Positions 10,467 through 20,652 of a DNA stretch of 64,000 nucleotides are shown one piece after another (the first letter of the stretch is position 1; each line of letters begins with the position of its first letter). The notes beneath the pieces are model-generated. The model saw nothing but the letters and a program-made list of their open reading frames with translations, did no database searches and was not told the origin of the DNA. The stretch comes from Gammaproteobacteria bacterium (GTDB taxonomy: Bacteria > Pseudomonadota > Gammaproteobacteria > JAADGQ01), in NCBI GenBank assembly GCA_015490755.1, contig WFXF01000076.1, forward strand, positions 1-64,000. Direction: 5' to 3'. Made by a program: the position numbers and the translations under genes.

Positions 10467-11490
10467 CAATTTTTGGCCCGAGCCAGGTGCTTACTCCTAA
10501 AGGTAAGCGCTGCCATGCATTAATCGCCATTTTGTACTTTGGGTTATCAGGGTTCAGCTGAGGCACCTCCCCACCCTCTTTTAACCAATAGTGCCAATAG
10601 AGCTGCTTCGCCTCAGCACCCCACTGTTTTTTAAAACGATAGGTACCACACCCTATAGTAGAGCGCCCAAAATCAAAAATCTTATACTCTCTGGCAATCG
10701 CTAACTTGAGCACATTCCAGTACAGCGCCATATTGACACCAATACGATTATATTTTCGCAGTGACGAAGCCCACGGAATTTCCAGCCGATCATTAAAACC
10801 AAGCAAAAAACCTGCGGCGACGGGTCCGCCATCATGGTGGACCAATACAATATAACTATTATCGGGAAACGCTTTTAATATTTCCGTAAAAAGTGATTTT
10901 GAATAGACAGGTGTACCCAAGTCACGCATATTTTCAGAAAAGACTCGATAAAAGCCATCGACCAGCTCCAGGCCACCACAACGAATTTCCACACCTTCAC
11001 GTTGTGGGCGTTTCACCTGCGCCCTTACTTTAGTACCAATGCTCGACCACAACACATCTTCAGAGTCAGGTAGCGCCAGCTCCATAACAACCTTGTCTTC
11101 ACGTACAGGCCACTGTTCACCACGCGCCACCGCATCACGGAACTCAATGTGTTGCACACCCAGATCAGTAGCAAGTTCGCCCGCCCGATTCATCAAAGCC
11201 AGCTCGATATCGGGTGAATTCGCCAACGCTCCGCCATAATTAAAAAATGGCATGGAGACGATATAATCACCAAATAACATGCTTTTTAAACGAACAAGCG
11301 GTAAAACCCCAATAACCCTGTCATCATCAGACATCGCCTGTAGATAATAAGATGAATGACCAAAAACCTGATAAATCAAATTTTTCCATACAGATAAGTG
11401 ATAAATTGATGCGCTACTTTTAGTTTTAACGAATGCATCCCATGCGTTCGTATCAGAATCAACCTGTATAATCTGGCATGCAGCCGCCAT
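10450..11490 (-). CDS. FemAB-like, XrtA/PEP-CTERM-associated GNAT-fold protein
   Basis: Matches the pattern of the FemAB-related proteins found with exosortase A (TIGR03019-like). Features are [30 protein letters not shown] near the start, a central [27 protein letters not shown], and a late [20 protein letters not shown]. FemAB proteins transfer aminoacyl or acyl groups with a GNAT fold; the substrate here is unknown. Length of 346 fits. A weak AGGA lies before the ATG. It is the last gene of the minus-strand exopolysaccharide tail, and its end overlaps the uvrA end by 17 bases. Confidence 0.85.
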   Translation of the reverse strand: MAAACQIIQVDSDTNAWDAFVKTKSSASIYHLSVWKNLIYQVFGHSSYYLQAMSDDDRVIGVLPLVRLKSMLFGDYIVSMPFFNYGGALANSPDIELALMNRAGELATDLGVQHIEFRDAVARGEQWPVREDKVVMELALPDSEDVLWSSIGTKVRAQVKRPQREGVEIRCGGLELVDGFYRVFSENMRDLGTPVYSKSLFTEILKAFPDNSYIVLVHHDGGPVAAGFLLGFNDRLEIPWASSLRKYNRIGVNMALYWNVLKLAIAREYKIFDFGRSTIGCGTYRFKKQWGAEAKQLYWHYWLKEGGEVPQLNPDNPKYKMAINAWQRLPLGVSTWLGPKIVKNLP

Positions 11491-11510
11491 AACTCAATCC
11501 TTATTTATTA

Positions 11511-12809
11511 TTAACAGCTACGTGAACCGGCAGCCTCTTGATGCGCTTGTGTGACTTCAAGCAGCTTTTCCTTCTCTAACTCACGTCCAATCACCACCGA
11601 CGTTAAAACAATTAAACCAATGATATGGTAAAGCAGATCAAAATAAGCCAAGCCAATCACAATACCACCCGTAGCGTAACCGATCAAACACACTTGCAAA
11701 GCCAACCCCAAGTCATAAGCCCACCTTAATGAAGCAATCCCTTTAGTCGTACGACGAATGTGCATTGTTTTAAGAAATGCCAATAGTGCCAGCAATAGAA
11801 ACAGTGCCAATCCTACAAACCCTTGCTCACCCAACACTTCAAAATAGATACTGTGTGAATCATGAAAAGCATCTGGATCAGGGGCATACAAGTGAAAAGT
11901 TGACGGATTAAAAGCACGAAATCCTCCACCAATAAATGGACGGTCCAGCGCTAAATTATAAGCGAAGTGCCACGCATTATAGCGCCCCCCCATTGAAGCA
12001 TCCTCTTCATAATCCTCAATCGTATTCATTCGATCCATCCACTGCTGTGGCAAAAAGTTCAGTGCCGCATAAACAATAGTAGCCAAACCAATCAGTAACC
12101 GTATGCGTTGTTTATGTTTCAAGATAAAATAAAAAGAGATCACACCAATTGAAATCAGCGCTCCGCGAGAGTAGGTCGCCAATATTGATATCAGCAGTGC
12201 AATGGCCACAATCATCAGAGCCACTTTAAACAGTCGTTTTTCAACCTGAGTACGCAAATATACAGCTAAAGGCAATACAAGCATCATCGTAAAACCAATC
12301 TCATTATTTCCTGCCATAAAGCTTTCAGGTGGCCCAACAACACTCCATTGCCCTCCTGTCAACACAGTAAAAATAGCCCCTTTGACTCCATAAAAACCAA
12401 CAGAAATCACAATAATAGCGATCAAACCGTTAATGCGCTCTTTAGACTGACAGAGCATTACTGTAAAAAAAGCAAATAACTGAATCTTTATAAAATGACT
12501 CCACTCATTCACCGCATTTCCAGGCACCATTGCGAACAGTGTGGCAAAACTGAACCAGGCAATCATGAGCAACCACACGATAGTAATCGGTGTCCATGGC
12601 ATACTCTTTTTTTCTTTGGTACATAACAAGCTCACAATCGTCATTCCTGCAATAATTGCAGAAAATGGAAAATTATAAGCAAACCCCCAGGTTAAACGAT
12701 GAGGGTTAAGATACGCCAACAAGCTCCACATATAGATACCAATATGTGGCCGCAGCCAAATATAAGGCAATGAGCTCAATATGGCCAGTGTGACGATAAT
12801 ATCCCGCAT
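11511..12809 (-). CDS. Putative O-glycosylation ligase / Wzy-like polymerase, exosortase A-associated
   Basis: Polytopic membrane protein of 432 residues with about 11 hydrophobic segments. It resembles the exosortase A-associated O-antigen-ligase family (TIGR03097-like): MRDIIVTLAILSSLPYIWLRP, YLNPHRLTWGFAYNFPFS, and the periplasmic loop AYNLALDRPFIGGGFRAF with the later FHDSHSIYFEVLGEQG. Such proteins join or polymerise lipid-linked glycans in the periplasm. Four bases separate it from the upstream glycosyltransferase. A second ligase-like gene lies at 33685-35148. Confidence 0.85.
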   Translation of the reverse strand: MRDIIVTLAILSSLPYIWLRPHIGIYMWSLLAYLNPHRLTWGFAYNFPFSAIIAGMTIVSLLCTKEKKSMPWTPITIVWLLMIAWFSFATLFAMVPGNAVNEWSHFIKIQLFAFFTVMLCQSKERINGLIAIIVISVGFYGVKGAIFTVLTGGQWSVVGPPESFMAGNNEIGFTMMLVLPLAVYLRTQVEKRLFKVALMIVAIALLISILATYSRGALISIGVISFYFILKHKQRIRLLIGLATIVYAALNFLPQQWMDRMNTIEDYEEDASMGGRYNAWHFAYNLALDRPFIGGGFRAFNPSTFHLYAPDPDAFHDSHSIYFEVLGEQGFVGLALFLLLALLAFLKTMHIRRTTKGIASLRWAYDLGLALQVCLIGYATGGIVIGLAYFDLLYHIIGLIVLTSVVIGRELEKEKLLEVTQAHQEAAGSRSC

Positions 12810-12813
12810 ATCC

Positions 12814-14025
12814 CTAACCCGAGCAGAGTTGAACTGATTTTTTTACATCCGGTTTAACTTTTTTATAAAGCTCTATGACCCATTTTGCGTTCTTCATCCA
12901 GCTAAAGTGTGTAACTACATCGTCACAACCTGCTTTTGCAATATTTGAGCGCAGAGCAGGATCATTCAAGCTGAGTAACAGTTTATTTTTCAGTTCAATG
13001 GGGTCATCTGGTTTAAACAGCAGGCCGGTTTGATCAGGCTTGATAATGTCTCTAATATTTTCCATATCGGGCGCAATCACACACTTGCCCATCGCCATAT
13101 ATTCCAAAATTTTCATGGGTGATGAGTGTTTTACAGCAAATGGGCTGATAGCAATATCAATCATTTCCAGATATTCGGGCATTTTATCATGCGGCAAACG
13201 GCCCAAAAACAGGATGTTATTTTCCTCGCCCAATGATTTTGCATACTCTTTTAACTCATCCATAAAACTACACTCACCGATGATCAGCATTTTTGCATTG
13301 TACTGATCCAGCCCTATTTCATGCAGAGTCTTGATGAGTTGATCCATCTTGTGCCAACGTCTGACTGCACCAATAAACCCTAATACAATTTCTGAATGAA
13401 TCTGATGTTTATTTTTGTATTTATCCTTCAAACCCAAAGGGTAAAACAGTTCGGCATTCACTCCGTTTGGCATTACAGTGATTCTGTTTTCGCTAATACC
13501 ATACTTAAGTACCGATTTTTTGAGTGTTGTCGAAACAACAACAATATGAGAAACAGACTCAAAAACCTTTCGCTCCGTCCATTTCAAAAGACCTGGAAAG
13601 TAGACCTTTTCCCACTCTTTTTTATATTCATAATAGGGGACATTCGCCTCTAAAATAATCGGAATACTGTTTTTTTTAGCCGCATACGAAGCCGCAATGC
13701 CATAATTTGAATAGCGTTCATAAATAAAATCCGGCTGAAACTCCTTAATGCTTTTATTGACTAATCGCCACGCCGGAATATTTGTCACCATTTCCGCAAT
13801 TTCATATGCAAAGTCAGGCAATAACCAGCGAATTTTTTCAATAACTTTATCTTTAAAGTTCCCTTTCAAGCGATGCCCACCCGATTCGGGAACAGCAGCT
13901 TCATCACTGAGAAGAGAGACAACCTTGACCTCATGCCCCATTGATCTAAAGCTATTAACAATTTCTCTGATATGAATACCTTCAGCGCCGTCAGCAAGTG
14001 TTCTATGGTAATAAAGTATTTTCAC
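12814..14025 (-). CDS. Glycosyltransferase, family 4 type
   Basis: GT-B fold retaining glycosyltransferase of 403 residues, cytoplasmic. The N-terminal acceptor domain begins MKILYYHRTLADGAEGIHIREI. The C-terminal donor domain has VLGFIGAVRRWHKMDQLIK and the nucleotide-sugar motif ISPFAVKHSSPMKILEYMAMGKCVIAPD, where the two Glu of the EX7E type are relaxed. The sugar is unknown. Its start overlaps the stop of the preceding glycosyltransferase by 4 bases (ATGA), indicating translational coupling. Confidence 0.88.
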   Translation of the reverse strand: MKILYYHRTLADGAEGIHIREIVNSFRSMGHEVKVVSLLSDEAAVPESGGHRLKGNFKDKVIEKIRWLLPDFAYEIAEMVTNIPAWRLVNKSIKEFQPDFIYERYSNYGIAASYAAKKNSIPIILEANVPYYEYKKEWEKVYFPGLLKWTERKVFESVSHIVVVSTTLKKSVLKYGISENRITVMPNGVNAELFYPLGLKDKYKNKHQIHSEIVLGFIGAVRRWHKMDQLIKTLHEIGLDQYNAKMLIIGECSFMDELKEYAKSLGEENNILFLGRLPHDKMPEYLEMIDIAISPFAVKHSSPMKILEYMAMGKCVIAPDMENIRDIIKPDQTGLLFKPDDPIELKNKLLLSLNDPALRSNIAKAGCDDVVTHFSWMKNAKWVIELYKKVKPDVKKSVQLCSG

Positions 14026-15215
14026 GATACTAAAACCGTCTCGGAAGATTGATTAACTAACTCTTTAAAGAGCAACCGCTGTTGTTCTGTCGTTTCATCC
14101 CAACTGAATTTTTCAGCATATTTTCGGGTTTCTGTCCGATCAGGATAATTTTTCATAAGAGTCCTGATGGCCGTGGCAATTCCAAGTGCAGAACGATCAC
14201 TAATTAATTGCCCTGCGGCTGGAGCTTTCACAATATCTATAGTACCTGATACAGCAGTAGCGACCACCGGCGTACCACAAGCCATGGACTCTAGCAGCAC
14301 ATTCGCCCACCCTTCACGACTCGATGCTAATACCAAACCATCCGCCACACTATAATATTGAAAAAGTTCATCATGAGGCAGACATCCCAAAAACATAACT
14401 CGCTCATCCAGGCCCAATTTTTTCACCTGTCTTTTTAATGACTTTTCCATAGGGCCTGCCCCGGCAATCATCAGATTAACATCCGATAAATGCTGCAAAG
14501 CATCAATCACCAAATGATGCCCTTTAAGCTCAATATGACGGCCGACCGAAATCAATGTGAAACCTTTTAGCCCTAGCTCTTCTCTTTTTTCATCTCTGGG
14601 TCCAGGTGAAAAAACATCCAGATCCACACCATTACGCATCACTTTAATCATCGTTTGATTCTCACCCAAACGAGCCGCATCATCTGCCAATGACTGACAT
14701 ACAGCGATCACCGCATCCGCACGATTAATCGCCCACTGAATCATCTTTTTTGGCATGTAGTAGGTCGGATATAGCGCCAGATCCGTCCCCCGTGCTGTCA
14801 CAACTACTTTCTTATTAAAAATACGCCCCAAACAGACAGCTGCTACACCATCAGGATAAAAGAAATGAGCATCAATCAAATCAAAATCAAATCCTGCTTT
14901 TTGTATTTTTTTAATTTGGGGAACCATTGCACTCACCATAAGAAATGGTGCGAGATTCATGCCGACTTTAGGTATCACCGGGTAGCGTGGATGAAAAATT
15001 TCCATACCATATCGCTCCTCTTTTTGGGGAACTCCAGCAAATTTTCCATACTCCCCAAACACTTCATGCTTTAATGGAAACCACGGCACAGGTGCTAACA
15101 CTTTAATTTCAACACCACCACTTTCCACAAGTTTGCTCAAACGATTCTCAACAAAAACACCATGTCCGGGCTGCTTTTTATTTGGATAAAGCGTTGTAAA
15201 GCTCAAAACTTTCAA
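14022..15215 (-). CDS. Glycosyltransferase, family 4
   Basis: GT-B glycosyltransferase of 397 residues. It starts with MKVLSFTTLYPNKKQPGHGVFVENRL, a form often seen in exosortase A loci. The donor site motif is SREGWANVLLESMACGTPVVAT, with EX7E glutamates. GRHIELKGHHLVIDAL marks the start of the donor domain. It probably adds one sugar to the lipid-linked repeat unit; donor and acceptor cannot be read from sequence. It lies 3 bases after the GT2 gene upstream and overlaps the next gene by 4 bases. Confidence 0.9.
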   Translation of the reverse strand: MKVLSFTTLYPNKKQPGHGVFVENRLSKLVESGGVEIKVLAPVPWFPLKHEVFGEYGKFAGVPQKEERYGMEIFHPRYPVIPKVGMNLAPFLMVSAMVPQIKKIQKAGFDFDLIDAHFFYPDGVAAVCLGRIFNKKVVVTARGTDLALYPTYYMPKKMIQWAINRADAVIAVCQSLADDAARLGENQTMIKVMRNGVDLDVFSPGPRDEKREELGLKGFTLISVGRHIELKGHHLVIDALQHLSDVNLMIAGAGPMEKSLKRQVKKLGLDERVMFLGCLPHDELFQYYSVADGLVLASSREGWANVLLESMACGTPVVATAVSGTIDIVKAPAAGQLISDRSALGIATAIRTLMKNYPDRTETRKYAEKFSWDETTEQQRLLFKELVNQSSETVLVS

Positions 15216-15218
15216 GGC

Positions 15219-16064
15219 TCAAATACCTGACCTTGGCAATGCTAGCTCAGCATTTTTTTCACGTCGCAAACGTTTATAAATCTTACGCAACCCAAAGCCA
15301 TACCGATGCTTTCTAAAAAGATAAAGCAGGCCAAAAATATGGCTGAAAACAAATTTATTCAATTTAAAACCGCGTGATATTTCCTGCGCATCATGCACAA
15401 TAGAGACCGATGGTTCATAAATAACCTGATAACCTGACTCCCAGACACGCAAACAAAAATCAACATCTTCTGGTGAGTAAAAAATATCTTCATCAAGATA
15501 ACCCACTTCATCAAGCAGCTCACGTCGAAAAAGCCAAAATGCTGAAATGGCATAATCAACTGGCATTCTAAGCTTATAATCATAAGGTGAGCTTTTATCT
15601 TCCATACCTTTTAAAAACAGAAAGCGCTTAGCTTTACGCAAAAGTGTCGGGAACTGATCCACCGATATTTGAAAGCGTCCACTTGAATAAGTGAGCTTTG
15701 GGCAAATAATGCCCCATTTAGGGTGCGTTTTAAGAAGTTTGACCAAGGATTCTACAGCGACATTATTAACATAGGCATCTGAATCCAAAATCAGGATATA
15801 TTCACCTGTAGCCTGTTTCAGTGCCGCATTGCGCGAATAGGTTGTTCCCCTGTTTTCATTAAAAAGAATCGTTTTAATTTGCTCGGGGTAACGTGAACGA
15901 TAAGACTCAATAACATCAAGTGTGCCATCACCCGATCCATTATCTACAATAAATATTTCTGAGTTTTTGCCTATTTTTGGCAATGTTTCCAATAAACTGT
16001 CAATACATTTTTCAATATATCTTACAGAGTTATACGTTAATACGATTGCTGAAATTTTACACAT
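15219..16064 (-). CDS. Glycosyltransferase, family 2
   Basis: GT-A fold inverting glycosyltransferase of 281 residues. The N-terminus AIVLTYNSVRYIEKCIDSLL and the DXD-type site ILDSDAYV (near 95) are typical, with FYSPEDVDFCLRVWESGYQV as the acceptor-side ED motif. It resembles rhamnosyltransferase-like family 2 members, but the donor is not assignable. Its first 28 bases overlap the end of the frameshifted glycosyltransferase, so translation is probably coupled. Confidence 0.88.
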   Translation of the reverse strand: MCKISAIVLTYNSVRYIEKCIDSLLETLPKIGKNSEIFIVDNGSGDGTLDVIESYRSRYPEQIKTILFNENRGTTYSRNAALKQATGEYILILDSDAYVNNVAVESLVKLLKTHPKWGIICPKLTYSSGRFQISVDQFPTLLRKAKRFLFLKGMEDKSSPYDYKLRMPVDYAISAFWLFRRELLDEVGYLDEDIFYSPEDVDFCLRVWESGYQVIYEPSVSIVHDAQEISRGFKLNKFVFSHIFGLLYLFRKHRYGFGLRKIYKRLRREKNAELALPRSGI

Positions 16065-16693
16065 GACTGCTCGTAGACCTCGTCCAGGTTTTTGCCTAAC
16101 TCACGTGCTCGTGAGTGCCTTGAGTACTGCGTCACTGCTGCTAACTCGGGAACAAAAACCTTACCTTTGGCAAGATTATCTACAAGTTCTTTCAATCCGT
16201 TTTTTATTATTTTTATACTCGTCATAGGAAATATCGACTCACACCCCATTTTCTTTAATACTTTTGCAGTCTCTCCTTCCAGATCAACCAGCCCCACAAT
16301 AGGCCGGCCGATTCGAAAATATTCATAAATTTTTGCAGGGATCTGATTATTAAATTTTCGCCCTTGAATCACCATCAAGGCATCGACTTTAAAACATTCT
16401 GCCAGTGCATCAATATACGGAATCATGGGTTCAATTTTTACAAAATCATTGACCTTATGCTCTTGAGCCATCTGGCTGAAATAGTTATCATCACCGCACC
16501 CTCGGAAAATAAATTGCACCTGACCTGGTAAGACTTCCTCTTCCTTTCGAAGCATAGCAAGTGCCTGAAACAGACAAGATGGATCTCGATCAAGGGGATA
16601 AAGTCCACCACTATGCAAAATTGTTAGCGGCGCTCTATTTTGAGGCTCGCTGCTCCGCCCATGCAATACTTGTTTCATCATAACCATTTTCAA
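16037..16693 (-). pseudogene. C-terminal part of a frameshifted glycosyltransferase
   Basis: Carries the donor-binding half of a GT-B enzyme: APLTILHSGGLYPLDRDP, a PALMVIQG-like strand (VDALMVIQGRKFNNQIPAKIYEYFRIGRPIVG) and a C-terminal helix. It has no natural beginning. The frame opens only at a TTG, and its first ~15 residues are just the other reading of the end of the N-terminal part (16635-17309). The two pieces overlap out of frame by one base. Removing one A from the AAAA run just before the TAG (about 16638-16641) would join them as ...ASNRAPLTILHSGG. This is a real mutation, a sequencing error or, less likely, programmed frameshifting. Confidence 0.8.
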
Positions 16694-17309
16694 TCACCGT
16701 AATTTTTTCATCGGGTATGCCATACCTAGACTGATAAAGGCTACATGCTCCCTCTGTCACCATCACAATACGATCACACTGTTTAACCGTCATGGTTTCA
16801 AGCCACTTTTTAGACACTTTTTCAAGCTTATGATAGCTGTCACATTCGAAATACATCGGATCTCTAAACTCTGCAATCCAGGGCAGGCCTGTCATTTTTT
16901 TTACTGAAGCCGCAATCAAATGAGATGTGGCCGTTGGATAAGTGCTCCAGATAAGCTGCGGCTTCTCTCTCCTTATTATTTGTAATGCCTTCGGAAATGC
17001 ACTAAACCACCAACTCGACCAACGATCAGGAATCGCTAAAAAACCTGGATAACGATTTAATAATGACAAATCCCGCGCCACATCAAATGCAAACGTTCGC
17101 GTAACATTACTCCCTTTCAACAGATCACTTTTATAGTTACTTTCATCAACTTCAGCATAAGCTCGTGGCTTTACCGTCAATATCAAAGGCTCCCATCCCG
17201 TCTCTTTCAAGTAGCGGGAAAAACTCATAATACGGTGTACACTGCTACCACCTGCAAATGGTGGCATGTGAAAAGCAATCATTAAGACTTTTTTATTCTT
17301 ATTATTCAT
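16635..17309 (-). pseudogene. N-terminal part of a frameshifted glycosyltransferase
   Basis: Acceptor-side half of the same GT-B glycosyltransferase. It begins MNNKNKKVLMIAFHMPPFAGGSS and ends soon after ITVIENGYDETSIAWAEQ, where a TAG cuts it before the donor domain that continues in another frame at 16037-16650. The ATG at 17309 is chosen because the frame upstream opens only at a TTG (17363) inside asnB. The ATG overlaps the asnB end by 8 bases, a usual operon arrangement. Intact relatives are single proteins of about 400 residues. Confidence 0.8.
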
Positions 17310-19230
17310 AATGTATCGCGGGTTTATTAACACCTTTAAAAGTTTTTTTATAAAACGAATCAAACATCAACAAAGACCAAATCGTCGCACTATAATCTTT
17401 TGCTCCACAAATATGAGCCTCCGAAATTTTCTTCAAGGTCTTATCGCTAAATATTCCAGTTTCTCGAATAGAATCACCGAGCAGTACATCTTTCACACGA
17501 TCCTGCAATGGCCCACGGAACCAATTAGATAACGGAATCGAGAAGCCCATTTTTTTACGATACAAAATATCTTCTGGCAAAATATTTTCTAATGACTTTT
17601 TGAAAACTGATTTTCCTTCGCCGCCTTTTAATTTCAGTTCAGGTGGAATTCCTGATGTCCAGTCGACAAATTTGTGATCCAGAAGTGGAACCCGAACTTC
17701 CAGTGAATGTGCCATGCTGGCTCGATCCACCTTGGTTAAAATATCTCCTGGTAACCAGGTTTTCATATCCAGATATTGAATCAGTGACAGGGGGTGATCG
17801 GTGGGTGATTTTTCGGCAATATCCCTAAACACCGAGTCGCCTTTATAACCCTGCAGGTTTGATTTAAAGCTCAACGAATAGAGCTGGCCACGTAAATCTT
17901 CATTAACAATCGAGACTGTATTCAAGTAGGCTGCAATGCTGTCTCTGGCCAAAGACTGGAATGTCGATTTACCACGAAAAACCTGGGGAGCCCAGTCCAG
18001 TTTAGGATACGTTTTACCCAACGCACCAAAAACAGGAGAGCGCAAACCGGAAGGCAGTATTTGCCTGACCTTCTCTTCATTCATATGAAAACGATGACGA
18101 CGATATCCTGCAAATAACTCGTCACCACCGTCACCGGAAAGCGCTACCGTTACATGTTTGCGTGCCATTTCACAAACTCGATAGGTTGGCATCGCCGAGC
18201 TATCCGCATAAGGTTCGTCATAAATACCGGCTAACTTATCCAGCAAATCAAAATCGTCCGATTCAACAATCGAAGTATGGTGGTTTGTTTTATATTGTCT
18301 TGCGACCTGTTTTGCATAATCTGTTTCATTGTATTTTGGATCATTAAAGCCGATCGAACAGGTATTCAGTGGCGAATCATTGCTCGAAATATCATTCATC
18401 AGCGCCACAATGGCACTAGAGTCAACACCACCCGATAGAAAAGCACCCAATGGCACATCAGCCATCATGCGAATGTCAACAGCCTCTTTCAATCTTGCAA
18501 TCAACTCTTCCTGAATTTCTTGCTCATCGATTACATCAATCACTCTAAATGAAAGATCCCAATAGACCTTGCTTGCAGGAACTTTTTGGGAAAAATTCAG
18601 TGTCAAGGTATGCCCGGCTTGAAGCTTTTTTACCTGTTTAAAAATTGAACGCGGCTCGGGTACATAACCAAAAGTGAAATACTCTTCAATTGCAAAAGAG
18701 TCCAGCTCGCGCTTTAAGCCAGGGTGAACAAGCAGTGCCTTAAGCTCAGAAGCAAAAATAAACTGCCCATCATCCAACTCGGCATAATAGAGTGGCTTAA
18801 TACCCAAGCGATCTCTGGCCAGAAACAGTCTATTCTGATTTCGATCCCAGATTGCAAAAGCAAACATCCCTCGAAAATGCTCTACACAAGCTTCGCCCCA
18901 CTTCTCCCACGCATAAACAATGACTTCAGTATCACAATTTGTATGGAACGTATAACCTGACTTTTTCAGCTCAGAAGCTATTTCTTTAAAATTATAAATT
19001 TCACCGTTATAAACAACAGCAATCGAACCATCTTCATTAAAAAGTGGCTGCTGACCATTGGAAAGATCAAGAATAGAGAGACGACGATGCCCCAATCCAA
19101 TACCGGGTTCAAAATGAAGCCCACCTTCATCCGGCCCACGATGAAACTGGGCTTGATTCATATTAGAGAGTAGTTTTTTATCAATATCATACTTCTCTCT
19201 CAGGTGGAAAATACCTGTAATACCGCACAT
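17302..19230 (-). CDS. asnB: Asparagine synthase-like amidotransferase, exosortase A-associated
   Basis: Glutamine-dependent amidotransferase of 642 residues. Class II glutaminase domain starts with the nucleophile Cys2 (MCGITGIFHL) and has FHRGPDEGG and NGEIYNFKEI. The synthetase domain has the PP-loop SGGVDSSAIVALM and LSGDGGDELFAGYRRH. Length and context fit the exosortase A amidotransferase 1 group (TIGR03108-like), thought to amidate a sugar or other group of the exopolysaccharide; asparagine synthesis itself is the alternative. It lies between stp2-like (29-base gap) and the broken glycosyltransferase. Confidence 0.9.
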   Translation of the reverse strand: MCGITGIFHLREKYDIDKKLLSNMNQAQFHRGPDEGGLHFEPGIGLGHRRLSILDLSNGQQPLFNEDGSIAVVYNGEIYNFKEIASELKKSGYTFHTNCDTEVIVYAWEKWGEACVEHFRGMFAFAIWDRNQNRLFLARDRLGIKPLYYAELDDGQFIFASELKALLVHPGLKRELDSFAIEEYFTFGYVPEPRSIFKQVKKLQAGHTLTLNFSQKVPASKVYWDLSFRVIDVIDEQEIQEELIARLKEAVDIRMMADVPLGAFLSGGVDSSAIVALMNDISSNDSPLNTCSIGFNDPKYNETDYAKQVARQYKTNHHTSIVESDDFDLLDKLAGIYDEPYADSSAMPTYRVCEMARKHVTVALSGDGGDELFAGYRRHRFHMNEEKVRQILPSGLRSPVFGALGKTYPKLDWAPQVFRGKSTFQSLARDSIAAYLNTVSIVNEDLRGQLYSLSFKSNLQGYKGDSVFRDIAEKSPTDHPLSLIQYLDMKTWLPGDILTKVDRASMAHSLEVRVPLLDHKFVDWTSGIPPELKLKGGEGKSVFKKSLENILPEDILYRKKMGFSIPLSNWFRGPLQDRVKDVLLGDSIRETGIFSDKTLKKISEAHICGAKDYSATIWSLLMFDSFYKKTFKGVNKPAIHYE

Positions 19231-19259
19231 ATGGCTTACCTGCTTATTTATTATTATTT

Positions 19260-20360
19260 TTATACATAGCCATCGTACAATGCGAAATACCGTTCGATCA
19301 TACGTTGAATACTGAATTTTTTTTCGACCCGCATCCGCCCTGCCCAGCCATGGCTGATACGTTCATCGGGCCTGTTTAAATATTTTTTTATAGCACCCGC
19401 CATCGCATCAGGGTTCTCGGGGGGAACCAGATAACCGGTTTGACCTTCTTGCACTAATTCAGGATTTCCGCCTACATTTGTCGCAATGACGGGTAAGCCG
19501 CTTGCCATCGCTTCAAGAATCGTATTAGAAATTCCTTCACCTAAAGATGGTAGTACAAAAATGTCCATTTGCCTGAGCTGCTCTGGAATATCACTTTTTT
19601 CACCAAGCAAATTCACAAACTTCCCCATATTTTCATCTTTTATACGTTGTTCAATTTTCTCTCTTAACAGTCCACCACCAATAATAGATAACTCAATATT
19701 AATATCGCTTTTTGTCAGCCGCTTTAAGCGAATAAAGGCTTCCAGCAGTGTTAATTGGTCTTTTTCAGCACTTAACCGCCCAACCGTTCCAATCACGATC
19801 GATTTATCTGAAATTGATTCCTGCGGAAAAAAGTTATCAATATCGACACCGTTATATATTTGGGCTGTCTTTTCTGGAGCAATTAAAACAGACTGAACGA
19901 GCCAGGATTCCAGGTCTTTAGAAAGTGCAACAAAACGAGTAACAAATGGTGAACAAGCACGACGTAAAAATATATACTTTTTATTTGTGCCATCAATATC
20001 AGCCATATCACGCCCGTGCTCACCATGAATACGGCACTTCACTCCTGCAAAAAAAGCAGGAATAACACATTCTAACGTACCAATATTACGGGTATGTAAA
20101 ATATCTGGCTTCAATTTTCTCAACAAACGCCACAAACGAAAGTAAACACCATAATCTTTACCCTCTTTTTTATGCAGCTCGTAAAATTGCGTATCCGTCC
20201 GTTTGATTCTAAAGCGAAAATCGGTATGCTCTGTCAAACTAATCACAATATGCCGATATTGACTTTCTGGAGAGTGATTGATGAGGTTAACAAGGCCATT
20301 TTCCAAACCGCCGACAGACAGACGGTAGACGATATGCGCGATAACTTTTTGCCGCATCAC
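19260..20360 (-). CDS. Sugar transferase, PEP-CTERM/EpsH1 system-associated (stp2-like)
   Basis: GT-B glycosyltransferase of 366 residues. The opening IAHIVYRLSVGGLENGLVNLIN, HTRNIGTLE and CRIHGEHGRDMADIDGTNKKY are hallmarks of the exosortase-associated stp2 family (TIGR03088-like). The donor site is PSLGEGISNTILEAMASGLPVIAT with EX7E. Start is either GTG at 20360 or ATG at 20357; neither has a strong ribosome site. It is the first gene of the minus-strand tail operon running to 10450, so its promoter should lie in 20361-20652. Confidence 0.9.
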   Translation of the reverse strand: MMRQKVIAHIVYRLSVGGLENGLVNLINHSPESQYRHIVISLTEHTDFRFRIKRTDTQFYELHKKEGKDYGVYFRLWRLLRKLKPDILHTRNIGTLECVIPAFFAGVKCRIHGEHGRDMADIDGTNKKYIFLRRACSPFVTRFVALSKDLESWLVQSVLIAPEKTAQIYNGVDIDNFFPQESISDKSIVIGTVGRLSAEKDQLTLLEAFIRLKRLTKSDINIELSIIGGGLLREKIEQRIKDENMGKFVNLLGEKSDIPEQLRQMDIFVLPSLGEGISNTILEAMASGLPVIATNVGGNPELVQEGQTGYLVPPENPDAMAGAIKKYLNRPDERISHGWAGRMRVEKKFSIQRMIERYFALYDGYV

Positions 20361-20652
20361 CTGCTAAATACCCAAGCAAATATGCAATAGAGGGGGTCAA
20401 TCATAAATTTTATTATTATTGTTTTACTTTATCATGGGTGTCGTTTTTAACGACTTTCCCCATATACCTTTAACGCTATATCGTTCACTTTGTGAAATTC
20501 TTTAGATATTTGTAATTTATTGTCACAATAAAAGTGTCAATATGATAACTTCATCAATAATTACAAAGAGCAGTAACGGTAGGATAATAGACTCAATCTC
20601 ATTATAAGCAGTAAAATGAGCATTAACTTTATTTACATGTGGTTAAGAATGG
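20361..20652. other. Divergent intergenic region with a palindrome
   Basis: A 292-base gap between the divergent stp2-like gene and the Ig/Fn3 lipoprotein gene, so promoters for both are expected here. A perfect 6-base-arm palindrome GTCGTTTTTAACGAC lies at 20440-20454 and could be a regulator site. On the plus strand TTGTCA (20520-20525) and TATGAT (20541-20546) resemble sigma-70 boxes, but with a short 15-base spacer. No sigma-54 type GG-N10-GC site with good flanks and no reading frame was found. Confidence 0.4.
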
